DNA of 64,000 nucleotides from Tetragonia tetragonoides (taxonomy: Eukaryota; Streptophyta; Magnoliopsida; Caryophyllales; Aizoaceae). Position 1 is the first letter of the stretch. Each line of letters starts with the position of its first letter. The notes below the pieces were generated by a model. That model was not told the origin of the DNA, made no database searches, and worked only from the letters and a program-made list of their open reading frames with translations. Of this stretch, positions 13,101 through 23,619 are shown in pieces. Location: the NCBI GenBank assembly GCA_038025085.1, contig CM076140.1, positions 5,257,501 through 5,321,500 on the forward strand, in the 5' to 3' direction. The position numbers were made by a program, and so were the translations under genes.

Positions 13101-15250
13101 TGATAGGCTTTTAAGTGCATTTTTACGGAACACCAATGTAATGGTACGAACACCAAAGGCATGGGTGATATCGAAGTTCGGTGATGCTCATGACCATCAC
13201 GAGGCAACGAGGGTACTCTAAGGTCATGATAGACCACTCGGATAAGTTGGGCAAAAATGACACCCGTGCCCCGTAAAGCTGAAAAGTAGAATATAATCAA
13301 CGTTGTTTTTGGCTTCCGCGAGGCCGCGGAATAAAGGTGGATATTTTCGAATCACATCGCAAGGGACACCACTAGGGAACATGGGAGACCCACAGGGTGC
13401 ATAATCGGGTCCTTTATAGGCTTGTAAAGGCATTTTAACGGAACACCAATATAAGGGCCCCAACACTGAAGGCATGGGTGATGTCGAATTTCGGTGATCC
13501 TGATGACGCTCATGGGGCCCGACGGTAATCTAAGGTTATGATAGACCCGTCGGATAAGTTTGGGCAAAAATGACACCCAAGCCCTGAAAAGCCGAAAACG
13601 TAGGCTATATAATCCCCGTTTTTTGGCTTACGGGAGTCCCTGGAATGAAGGTATATATTTTTACACCACATCGCAAGGGACTAGGCCTGGCAATGGGTGA
13701 GATTTGGGTCGGGTGGAGCATCACCCGCATCCACCCATTTAATTTTTAAGCTTTACCCGTCCACCCATCACCCACGAAATACTCCACCCGCATCCAATCC
13801 ACCTATCACCCATGGGTAAACGGGTGGTAAACGAGTGAATAAAGAGCTAAGATATATAAAGGGATTTCGATAAAAAATCAACTTAACAAATCAAATTTTA
13901 TAAAATTAAACCAACATATTTCAGTGAAAAAGTGCAAGAGCCCATAACAAAGTCTCATATTACAAAGAAATCCTAGTATTACTAAGATACATAACCCCAA
14001 ATATCTTATTTTAATTTTTTTTATGGTCTTTTTTTTTTAAAGTATAATAAAATATTAAACGAGTGATGGGTGGATTCGTGGGTCGGGTTAGCGGGTGGAA
14101 AATCATCACCCGAATCCCACCCGACCCACCACTTGATCCACCCACCACCCACCCATTCACCCGTTTATTCGGGTTTTCACCCAAATAAATGGGTAGAGCG
14201 GGTTTGTGGATACCCACGACCCATTGCCAGGCCTACAAGGAACACACATAGGGAACATGTGAGGCCCCCGAGATCCGTTTTCGGCTCCCTTATAGGCTTG
14301 TAAGTGCATTTTTACGGTCAGCTAATGTAAGGGTCCAAACACCAAACGGATGAGTGATATAGAAGTTCGATGATCCTGATGACTCTCACAGGGCACCGAG
14401 GGTCCTCTATGGTCATGATAGACCCCTCGTAGAAGTTTGGGCAAAAATTGCACCCGGTCCCTAGGAAGCCGAAAACTACTACAATCCACTTTTTTTTGGC
14501 TTATGTGAGCCCCCAGAACGAATGTGGATAATTTCGCACCACATCGCATGGGACACCATTGGGGAACTTGTGAGGGCCCCAGGGTCTTTTATCGAGTCCC
14601 TGATAATCTCGTAAGTGTATTTTTACAGAACACCAATGTAAGGGTCGAATATCAAAGGCATGAGTGATATCGAAGTTCGAGGATGCTGATGCCCTCCCGG
14701 AGGAACGAGTCATTCCAAGGTTGTCATAGGCCCTCCGAAGTTGTTTGGGCAAAAGTGACACCCGGGGCTCGGGAATCCGAAAACGTAGGCATAATCCACT
14801 TTTTTTGGCTCCCGGGGAACTTCGGAACAAAGGTGAATATTTTGCACCACATCGCAAGGGACACCCCTAGGGGCCATGGGAGGCACTCGGAGTCGCTTAT
14901 CCGGTCCCTGATAGACTTGGAAGGGCATTTTAAGGGACACTGGTGTTAGAGCCTGAACACCGAGGGCATGGATGATATTGAAGTTCGGTGATCCCTGAAG
15001 CAGCGTGGATCCTCTAGGGTCATGGTAAATCTCCCGGAAAAGTTTGGGCAAAACTGAAAACCTGGACGCGGGAAGCTGAAAACGTAGGCAATAATCTACA
15101 TTTTCGGGCTTCCGAGAGTCCCCGTAATGAAGGTTTATATTTTCACAACACATGGTAAGGGACATCCGTATGGGACATAGGAGGCTCACAGGGTAGGTTA
15201 TCGGGTGCTTGGTAAGCTTTTAAGGGCCTCTTACGGGACATTAGAGGCTC
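10130..15250 (-). repeat. Satellite-like tandem array B (~300-315 bp unit, inverted)
   Basis: About fifteen copies of the array A unit in the opposite orientation. The landmark gggaacatg recurs near 10347, 10649, 10960, 11272 and onward to about 15170, spaced about 300-312 bp. Constant blocks include gatatcaaagttcggtgatc, gggcaaaaatgacaccc and gccgaaaacgtaggctataa. One copy near 12950-13060 is shortened by an internal deletion, and one is split by the hAT-like element at 13682-14235. A and B meet across an unrelated AT-rich spacer of about 100 bp (10026-10130), so together they form a long imperfect inverted repeat. Confidence 0.85.
13682..14235. mobile_element. Non-autonomous hAT-like element inside array B
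   Basis: A 554 bp element with perfect 17 bp terminal inverted repeats (taggcctggcaatgggt at the left and its reverse complement at the right). It is flanked by 8 bp direct repeats caagggac (13674-13681) and caaggaac (14236-14243), which differ at one base. The arms are further palindromic (cgggtgg/ccacccg runs) and the centre is AT-rich. An 8 bp duplication and TAGG...CCTA ends are typical of hAT transposons. It has no transposase, so it would need a helper. Confidence 0.85.
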
Positions 15251-16426
15251 ATCCACAGTTTTTGGTACCGAGCATGGCTCCACACCACTCATGGCACCAA
15301 AACTACCTTGAAGACCCCTCTACTATTATATTGAAGTCTCATAATTTTTCACAATTTTTTTTTAAGTGATTTCTAATTTTTTGATATTTTCTATTTTTTC
15401 TTATTTTTCAATATTTTTTAATTAAAAATTAAATTAAATAGCTACCTTCTTTGAAAAAGTTAAAAAAATATTTTTCCGTAACTTAATAATACACTTGATA
15501 TTTACAAATTACCTTTTATGCGATATTTATTTAAAACAATATAGCCATCGACCATTTATGATGATCATTATGTTTCTATAGTATCATATTGGATTATGGT
15601 GGTTTCCCTTTCAATTGAAAAATACTTATGGCCTGTTTGCATTGGGGTAATAATTAAATGGGTAACGGAGCGAATTAAAGTGTAAAATAAAAAGATAAAG
15701 TGGTGATTAGGATAATAATTAAGGGAGTAATAGAGACAATGAAGGGAAAATGAGGATAAATTATTATCCTAGGGGGAGGTGGGTAACTATTATCCCCCAA
15801 ATAGGGATAATCATTATCCTCATTTTCAGAAAATCTAACTCCTAGTACCTCATATATACCTTCATTTAGCCTATAAATTTAATCTATTACCCGCTTAATC
15901 ATTACCCTAATCTAAATATCTTATTACTGAATTGAACTGATAAAAAGTAATACATGTGAAAGAAAAAGAACGTTGTCAAATTAATCTAATTGAGTTTGTT
16001 CACAAAATGTGAAGTTGAAAATAATATTTCTTCGTAAATGGTATAATAGTGTTTTTAAGTTTTTAAAAGTGGTAAAATACAAGGTAATCTTTTCAATTGT
16101 GGGTTTTTTTTTTTTTTTTTTTTGTATTATAGAAAATTATAATAAAAAAATTGCCAAAAAAATATTTAATTTGGTTTTTATCCGGGGATTATTATTTGTT
16201 TAAAATAACAATGTTTTTTTGTTTAATTTGGTTTTTATCCGGGGATTTTTATTTTGTTAAAATAATCAATGTTTTTTGTTTATTCATTGTGCGGGAAGAC
16301 AGAAGAAAGAGGCGTTTTACCAGTTTTTTCAGCTAACCCCTCCTTTTTCCCCTTCAAATTAGTTCTTCTCTACGCTTTCACGGTTTCACCTCATCACTTG
16401 ATTGCGCTGCCATTTTAGTTTACCTT

Positions 16427-16429
<3 letters not shown>
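15251..16429. other. AT-rich intergenic region
   Basis: No gene recognised. It contains the possible MITE at 15631-15915, poly-T near 16107-16124, and a local duplication of a ttggtttttatccggggatt segment (around 16168 and 16227). The right part is the probable SKIP4-like promoter. Confidence 0.5.
15631..15915. mobile_element. Possible degraded Tourist-like MITE
   Basis: The left end has ggcctgtttgcattggggta. An inverted, imperfect copy of its inner part (ggggtaataattaa) appears near 15895-15912. The outer right end is eroded and no clear duplication is visible. Confidence 0.4.

Positions 16430-16477
<48 letters not shown>
16430..16477 (+). repeat. (CT)n microsatellite in 5' UTR
   Basis: About 24 CT dinucleotides, placed in the probable first untranslated exon of the SKIP4-like gene. 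CT/GA tracts are common in plant 5' UTRs. Confidence 0.9.
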
Positions 16478-16480
<3 letters not shown>

Positions 16481-16518
16481 GCAAGAGCCCTTGGATCTCA
16501 CAACCATTATTGCCAAGG

Positions 16519-17053
16519 TCAGTATACGTATATCTTATTCTTTTCATTTGCATAAAGTTTCATTTATGTGATTGTTTCCTCCGTTCCCCTTTACACCGAT
16601 CTCCTTGCTCGATCTACAACTATCCTATAATAAGTAACCAAAAAAAAAATAAATAAAATAAATTAGGGTTTTATAGAAAATGTTGTGCGAATTTTTCTAC
16701 TAGTTGTTTGATGCTGCTTGATTAGAATTCTAACGCAATTTGGGCAATTGGGTCGTTTTCAATTATTTTAGTTACAATATTAGTCCCTTGAAAGGGCTAT
16801 CTATCACAAATGAGCATTGTTTAGTTTGATTCATTAGGGCAGTATCCATGTAAATGAATTTTTGTTCTATTGTTAATATGATCATGATTGAGTTATTTTT
16901 CATTTGCTAAAAATTAGAGCTTTGGTTTTTCTTGATTAATGAAATTAGATTACTTACTGCTGCTGTTATTTTGGTTAATTTGGGGATTACTGGTATTGTT
17001 TTATGCAAAAGAATTGGTGGAACTCACAAAATAGATTGGTTTTCTCTTAAAAG
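16519..17053 (+). other. 5' UTR intron of SKIP4-like gene
   Basis: A donor (ccaag|gtcagta) and an acceptor (aaaag|gtttacc) bracket an AT-rich stretch. The start codon follows 17 bases after the acceptor. The boundary is inferred from consensus only. Confidence 0.5.
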
Positions 17054-17070
17054 GTTTACCTGCCAACAAG

Positions 17071-18712
17071 ATGATGGACTCCTCAGGAAGCTGTTTTATC
17101 CTGTACAATGAGCCAGAATTAAGTCAGACGCCATTGATACATGGGCTTCCGGACGACATTGCTCTATTTTGCTTGGCAAGGGTTCCGAGGAAGTACCATA
17201 CGGTCCTGAAGTGCGTCTCAAAGAGATGGAGAAACTTGGTGTGTGGTGAAGAGTTACGGGTTTATCGCCAAAAGCATAAGTTAGATGAAACTTGGATATA
17301 TGCTTTGTGCAGAGACAAGAATACTGATCAATCCCGCTGCTATGTATTAGACCTTAGCTCCGGTAGGCAGGGTTCTTGGAAGCCCATCCCCAGTCTTCCA
17401 CCTCGTTGCTTGAACAGAAAAGGCATGGCCTTTGAGGCAGTGGGCAAGAAGTTATTCTTGTTGGGTGGTTGTGGTTGGTCCGAGGATGCTAGTGATGAAG
17501 TTTATTGTTATGATGCCTCCATGAATACTTGGTGTGAAGCAGCTCCCATGTCAACTGCCAGGTACTCCCTTTCATCAACTTTATTCTTGTTCGTTGTTCC
17601 TCTAAACATACAAGTTTGTGGATTATTCAAAATGATAATATTTGCTTGTCAATAACTCAATACCTGGATACCTCTGTTTTGTTGTGCTTGCATTGAAAGA
17701 TTAGGGCCCGTTTGGCCTACTTTCTCGAATTTTGAGTTTCCTCCTCTTTGGAGTTCCTACTTCAGCCCCATTTTGGTTTCCTAGAAGCACTTGGTGATGG
17801 TGGATGGGAAGTAGGAGAAAGAGGGGTTGGAAGGATGTAGGACGAGAAACTCAAAATCCTAGAAACTAGGCCAAATGATCCCTTAAACTCATGGCTTTTC
17901 CCATAATTTGTAGATCAATGAATTCTCGGCATTGTTGTTCTCTTATTCAGTGAATATTGGAATTAGCTTATCGCTAATGCGTGTAAATCAATGAGATGTG
18001 GATAAATTGCACAGTGAACCTTTGTTAGTGGCTGCCAGTAGGTCATATTCCTTACTAAATATGTCCACACAAAACACATACTGAAACAGGGACTCATGTA
18101 ATTCATTCTTTCAGGTGCTATTTTGGTTGTGAAGCAGTGGATGGAAAAATTTATGCAATAGGTGGACTTGGTTTAGAGACGAGTAATTTGCGTTCATGGG
18201 ATACTTATGATCCTTGCAGAAACGCCTGGAAATCACATTCAGACCCAAACATTATCCTTGATGTAGAGAATTCAGTAGTAATTGACAGGAAAATCTACAT
18301 TAGATCTCATGCTTCAGCTATACCTCCTCATATGTGTATGGCTGTTTACAATCCATCAACCGGCACATGGCTACAAACTGATGCTGACATGGCACTAGGG
18401 TGGTGTGGCCCTGCGGCTGTGCTAGGTGACACCCTTTATATGTTGGATCAGAGTTCAGGAACCAAGCTGATGGTGTGGCAGAACGACAGAAGGGAGTGGG
18501 TTGCTATACGTCGGCTCCCATCTTTTCTCACTAGACCACCCTGCCAAATGGTGGCTATTGGCACAAGTATTTTCATCGTTGGCAAAGGGCTCAGCACAGT
18601 TGTCTTGGATGTTCGCATTGTAGGGAATGCCGATGGAGTGATAGCTAGTCCTTCGATACCCAATTTTTCTTCCGATGATGATGTAATTAGCTGTAAATGT
18701 GTGTCAATTTGA
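17071..18712 (+). CDS. SKIP4: F-box/kelch-repeat protein, SKIP4-like
   Basis: Probable substrate receptor of an SCF (SKP1-cullin-F-box) ubiquitin ligase. Two exons, 17071-17561 and 18115-18712, joined through a split Arg codon, give 362 residues. The F-box is at about residues 22-65 (LIHGLPDDIALFCLARVPRK ... KRWRNLV), where SKP1 would bind. Kelch-type repeats follow, with GG/W landmarks at about 118-160 (LFLLGGCGWSED ... NTWCEAAPM), about 170-205 (GKIYAIGGLG ... NAWKSH), and further weaker blades. Both ATG codons at the start are in frame; I took the first. The intron holds a Tourist-like MITE. The name rests on remembered similarity to Arabidopsis SKIP4; the F-box/kelch class is firm, the substrate unknown. 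Confidence 0.88.
17704..17882. mobile_element. Tourist-like (PIF/Harbinger) MITE in SKIP4-like intron
   Basis: A 179 bp element with terminal inverted repeats (gggcccgtttggcct at the left; aggccaaatgatccc at the right, imperfect) and a TTA duplication (17701-17703, 17883-17885). GGGCC-like ends with TTA targets are characteristic of Tourist elements. Confidence 0.75.
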
Positions 18713-20024
18713 TTCCTTCATTGTACCATTTTATTGTGTATATCATGTCCCACTGTACAAGATGTACTCTAGAAAAGAGATGATATTTGGAGTTCTCGAA
18801 AATTGTTTACTTAACTTCATGTTGTACTTGTTACTAGATTGATTGATTTATCCAGCTAGTGAAGGCTTAAAAGACATCGAGATGCAGGATTTACTGCATT
18901 GTAGCGAATTATTTAAAACGAGGCTGTTCTCTCTTGTTTCTGCCCTATGGATTCCATGTCGTCGGTTGTGATATGTCTACTCCAGACATCGGCTTGTACA
19001 ACAAAAAAAGCCAAGTAATCATGGTTACATTCAAACCTATCCAACTGTTTTGTTCAATTCAAAATAGTCCAATCTAGCAAGATCATCATACATTCATACA
19101 TAATGAAATAACTGGAAGACTGATGCTGACATCTGTTAATCTGTCTAGTAAGTAGTAGCTAGTAACTAAGATGTAAAAGTAAAACCAAATTCATCAAGAA
19201 CTAAAATAGTATGAATACAGGTACGGGACGGCTGCTCAGCTGCCTCCTAATGCAGCGATATGATCAATGTATGATCTGAAACAATGGTTCTACACAAATG
19301 TTCCTCTGAGGTCAAGAGAAAAAAGGGGGAATTGATCATAGTAAACAAGCCAAATTATGGAATAAGAAATCAAGAATTTCACTCCCTATTGGATATAGTA
19401 AACAAATATGTCAACTAGCATGGTATCCAGTCTATTGTGGTCACATCAGAACTTGACAACACAATCTCTCCGTTGTATGATTATTAGTCAACAATATTGA
19501 AATCAAAACCACCTACCCTGCAAAAGAAGGTACATGTTTAGCTACCAAAAGAAAACAATATCAAACTAGCAGGTTACAAGAATCAAGCACATCTAGCATG
19601 ATCGCTTGCAGGAAAATACCATTTTGACAGAATTCTCCAGAAAGCAGCACATAGCTCTCTTTAGGCAGGTCATAACGCCAGATCCAGCTGTGTCAAACAC
19701 TATTGCTAGTGGATCCAAGAGGGACGAGAGGCAAAGAATTAATCCATACAAGAGAAAAATGTTAGAAGAATGCCTCCACGAAAGGAACTTCTCTTTAACA
19801 CAATCAATTTACAGAAGATATCGTGCTTGGCATAATTGGACAAGCACACCCAGCGACTCAAATTACACATTGGAGATACAACTTTGTGTGATACAGCTTC
19901 CGTCAGCGAACCCTACCACCTAGTGTCATAGAATCATTGTACAAAACTAAATTGCTAGCCAGAAATTCCCTACTAACAAAAGACCAAGCAAAATGAAGAC
20001 AGTAGAAACACTATATCAGGCTTA
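18713..20024. other. Convergent 3' region between SKIP4-like and acidic-protein genes
   Basis: 3' UTRs of both flanking genes are expected here. An open frame at 19606-19923 shows no recognisable domain and overlaps the expected 3' UTR of the minus-strand gene, so it is not called. Confidence 0.5.
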
Positions 20025-22228
20025 TCAGCTCTTTTTCCTCTTGAATGCAGGATGAATAGTTTCATTAAAAGACACAAGTTTGTCAATTCTAGAAATGCAC
20101 TCATTCATCCTTTTTAAAATGACGGGCATGGCAGAGATGTTACTAGAAATCTTATCTCTAAGCAATTCAACATCATCCATAGTATTTTCATCATCATCAG
20201 CTGGTAAGGCTCCACCGAAAAACCCACTGCTGGATCCTGCACCTGTGTAACACAAAGGAAGGCGTGACTCATCAGTATAAGTGCACAAGTGGGACATGGG
20301 GTGTTTGAAAAGCAACTAATAAAGCACAGGGCATTTCGATGAGGGTGGTTCTTCATATTGGAACTTAGAAATCGCAATGCACATCCATAACTACTGTTAT
20401 TAATAGCTTCTCTACCTAATTTAATTACACCCAAACAGTTCTGTTCAACTCTTGGTTTGAGAATCCATATAACAGTAGCTGCATCAATGTACCAAATCGA
20501 ATATTAGAAGGCTAAAGGCATTTGACCAAAATAGTCAGTTAATTACTGCCATATCTAGGAGAGAACATCTCCAGAATAAGCTATTTGATAGTACATTAAC
20601 TTCACATGAAGTAGAAACTTGTAATTATTCTTTTTCTTGTTCTTTGGGACTCCCTTACATTATTTTGGTCAAAGGATATACAATCATGAGCAAGTTATTT
20701 GAAGGAGAAAGCCGACTAACTGGATATAAGACTTTGAGAATGTTTAAGGCAAGGGAAGGCATGGCAGCTTACTCCTCCATGGTGCATTTTTCATTGCCAG
20801 GGAGCAAAAACCATATACACTAACACCACCATGAAGAACCAAGAGTGACACTAGCAACCAGGGCAGGCAATTACATGTCAGAACTCTATGGAGCTGCAGC
20901 AAATACATGCATAAGAAAAGGGTAAAAGCCAAACAATATGAGACGCAGAGAGCAGATCCTTGACATTTTACAATCATTGCACTTCTACACTACTTTTTTT
21001 TCTCTGTGGATTGTTTGCATACGGATGAGAGTTAATCTTACTCCATCCTAGTTAAACCAGTCCAATCCTACATAAATGAGGTGCACACTTGTACTTCATC
21101 ATTTACCAGCGATATGAACTTATGAGTAATTAATTTCTTCAAAGAACCACCTTCACTTCAGTCAGCTAGATGGGTCTTCCTTCTCCCTTTACTCTCCACA
21201 TTTCCCGCATTTGAAACAATGCCTTAAAATTTCACCAACTGATAATCTCTCCACATCCACATCACAACACTAGTATACCACTATGGCAACACCCATTCCC
21301 TAACATGAAAGAGATCACATGAATGCTATCACCAACTACAACTAGGCACCATAAAAATCCATGACCCAAATAACCAATTCAGCTAGAAACAATCTCATCA
21401 TCCCTTAAGTGAGTATAAAAATCACGAAAACCAACCACTATAAGAAATCAAACTTATTTCTTTAAATAATCCCAAAAATGATTTAAATGTGTCCACAATT
21501 CCACATTAGTCTTATACATTGAAGGGTAACCATAAAATCATACTAAGGATTTTCACCTATCATTTAATGTTTTCTTGGCACTACAAAGCCAATAATTCAA
21601 GTAACTCCAGCCCCAACCCCAACCCCAACCCCAAAACCACCAAATCCCCCCCTCCCCCCTCCCTCCACAAAAAAGAAAAGAAAAAAAATGCAAGTACTTG
21701 GCTAAAGTATAATCAAGATTCAAAACCCAATTTAGTCCTCATTTTAACCAAGACCCACTAAACAATAATCATAAACCCACATCAGAAATACTCTCAATTC
21801 CACCCAAAACATACTACATTGCAAAATTCCCAACATCAAAATTTCGAGGTAATTGAAGAGAGAGAGAGAGAGAGAGAGAGAAAAAAACAAGAAAGAGGAA
21901 GCTAACCTTGGTGGGTCCCTCTAGATGGGCCGGGTTCGGTCCCTCTGTCGTCGTCATCCGATGAGAGAGAAAGAGCGGGCCGTTGAGAAGAAAGAATGGA
22001 AGTTAAAGTAGACTTGAGCTGATCAGGCAATGCAGATCTGTAATTCTTAAGCTTTTCCGCCATTTCTTTTACTTCATTTTCGAGCTTTTCTGTTTCTCCT
22101 TCTTGCTGTTGTTCATCTTCTTCTTCTTCTTCTTCGTTTTCGCTGGAGTTTGATACGTCGTCGTTCTGGCGAGTTTGGTCGGTGCCGTTGGGCTGAGTTG
22201 ACTCACCGAGTCGTAGCGAGTTCTTCAT
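20025..22228 (-). CDS. Acidic coiled-coil protein of unknown function
   Basis: Two exons on the minus strand, 22228-21907 and 20242-20025, joined in phase (GT...AG, shared Gly codon), give 179 residues. The start is the first ATG; in-frame codons upstream lack another ATG. The N-terminal third has a Glu/Asp run (residues about 42-55, EEEEEEDEQQQ) and a predicted helix (KLENEVKEMAEKLKNYRSAL). An SSDDDD cluster with possible casein-kinase sites follows. The second exon has a helical segment (DVELLRDKIS ... ISRIDKLVSF) and a basic end, KRKKS, that could serve as a nuclear signal. I do not recognise the family. The intron start carries a (GA)n tract at 21856-21880. Further exons in the 1.66 kb intron cannot be excluded. 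Confidence 0.65.
21856..21880. repeat. (GA)n microsatellite
   Basis: A simple GA run just inside the intron of the acidic-protein gene, close to its donor site. Confidence 0.9.
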
Positions 22229-22462
22229 TTTGGTGGAACAATCGGTGGGTATTCGGAGCCCAAGGCTCTCTCTCTCTCTCTCTGGTTGGAGTTCGACGTT
22301 AGGGCTTTCAGATTTTGGCAAAATTGGAATTGGAATTTGATTTTGATTTTTGAAAATTTTGATAAAGCGGTATAGCTGCTGAAAAACCAGGCTTTAATGT
22401 AATTATTTAAACTCATTGTGGAAATTATTGTGTTTTTTATTTTTGTAAACTCGTATCAACTT

Positions 22463-22536
22463 GTCTGGGTGGTGTAGTCGGTTATCACGCTAGTCTCACA
22501 CACTAGAGGTCCCCGGTTCGAACCCGGGCTCAGACA
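22463..22536 (+). tRNA. tRNA-Val (anticodon CAC)
   Basis: A full cloverleaf can be drawn. The acceptor stem GTCTGGG pairs with CTCAGAC (one G-T), the D-arm contains ggtgtagtcggttatca, and the anticodon stem CTAGT/ACTAG encloses the loop CTCACAC with anticodon CAC. The T-arm is CCCCG-GTTCGAA-CCCGG. The discriminator base is A. There is no intron. A T-run (ttttttg) just downstream is the pol III terminator, and a CAA-containing start context lies upstream (atcaactt). It decodes the valine codon GUG. Confidence 0.93.
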
Positions 22537-23619
22537 ATTTTTTGCTTAAATAATATTTAATCTTGAAAAAACTAGTGTAAACATTTTTTTCATGTAATTA
22601 TTTTTCTCAATTCATTTGGCTTAAGATGTTAAAATTTACCAAGAAGTCGCTAATTTCATGATACATTTCGATTAAGTATTACAAAATGATTAATAGTTAT
22701 TGTCTTTGTTTTTCACTTTGTTTTTGTCTCATTTAACCATATTGTTACAAGTCTCTTTACAATTACACACTAATACTCTACTCAAGATTGCTTGCTTATT
22801 TACATACTCTATTATGTGCTTGACACAACAATCTCAACATATGAGATATTATGAGTTTTGAATAAGTGTAATATAAACAATGTGATTTAATGAAGACATA
22901 GATCATTAGGCTATAGACAATGTGATTTAATGAATATATAGATCATTAGGTTATAAACAATATGATTTTAATGAAGTGGAACATTTAGACTTTTATTGTA
23001 TGCCCAATAATAAGGAAGAACGTGTCATATTCTCCTTCATCTATCGCAAGTGTATCAAGTTATCATTTCAACATTAATGTCTTGATTGTGTTTCTAAAAT
23101 GTTTAACCTGCAATTAAACTGTGTATTGGGGTGCAACTATTTAGATAGTACTTGTGTTACCCTAAATATATTGGGGGATTAACCCATTAGTCATCATGAA
23201 CATGTAGGGTTTTCTTCTAACAGGTTAAAAAATCTATATTTACAAATTACAGCCCCCATTTTTTTGACTTTCATATGCCAATTGCCAATTGCCAATTTGC
23301 CACTCCGCCAAAAAAGTCTTGGGTTGACAAATTTATCCCAAACTTCACTTTGCCCAAAATTCTCACGTCGTCGTTTTGTCGAATTTCCTTCAACAACTCA
23401 CTTCAGTGGTCGCTTCTCTGTCCTCCTTCAGCCCCTACTTTCAAATGCCATTGCCTTTCTCTCTCCTCAAACTTATGTGATAACTTCATGTATTTGGTCG
23501 ATTGATGATCATTTACATTGGCTAGTATCCAAAGAAAAGAACTGATCTTTGGGTGCAACATAAATTGACATAGTTGTCAATCAACCAATCTCTCATAATA
23601 CTCTTTACAGTCAAAAAAT
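22537..23619. other. AT-rich intergenic region and PYRD promoter
   Basis: Holds the pol III terminator of tRNA-Val, about 2.5 copies of a 40 bp repeat at 22877-22976, and the upstream region of PYRD. Open frames near 23264-23545 look like 5' UTR or promoter sequence, with no recognised domain. Confidence 0.5.
22877..22976. repeat. Short 40 bp tandem repeat, ~2.5 copies
   Basis: The block acaatgtgatttaatgaa... begins at 22877, 22917 and (with changes) 22957. Confidence 0.75.

Noticed and set aside
10034..15189. Many overlapping minus-strand open frames with shared words such as MRCGAKISTF and GVPCDVVRKYP
   Set aside because: They come from the tandem repeat unit read in different frames; frames break at each unit and no copy keeps a full reading frame, so they are not called genes.
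19606..19923. 105-residue plus-strand open frame
   Set aside because: No recognisable domain, lies in the expected 3' UTR of the minus-strand acidic-protein gene, no supporting signals.
20114..20434. 106-residue minus-strand frame overlapping the acidic-protein exon 2
   Set aside because: Shadow frame of the real exon running into intron sequence.
22225..22321. N-terminal extension of the acidic protein
   Set aside because: It starts at a TTG, not an ATG, and is mostly a GA/CT repeat; the ATG at 22228 is preferred.
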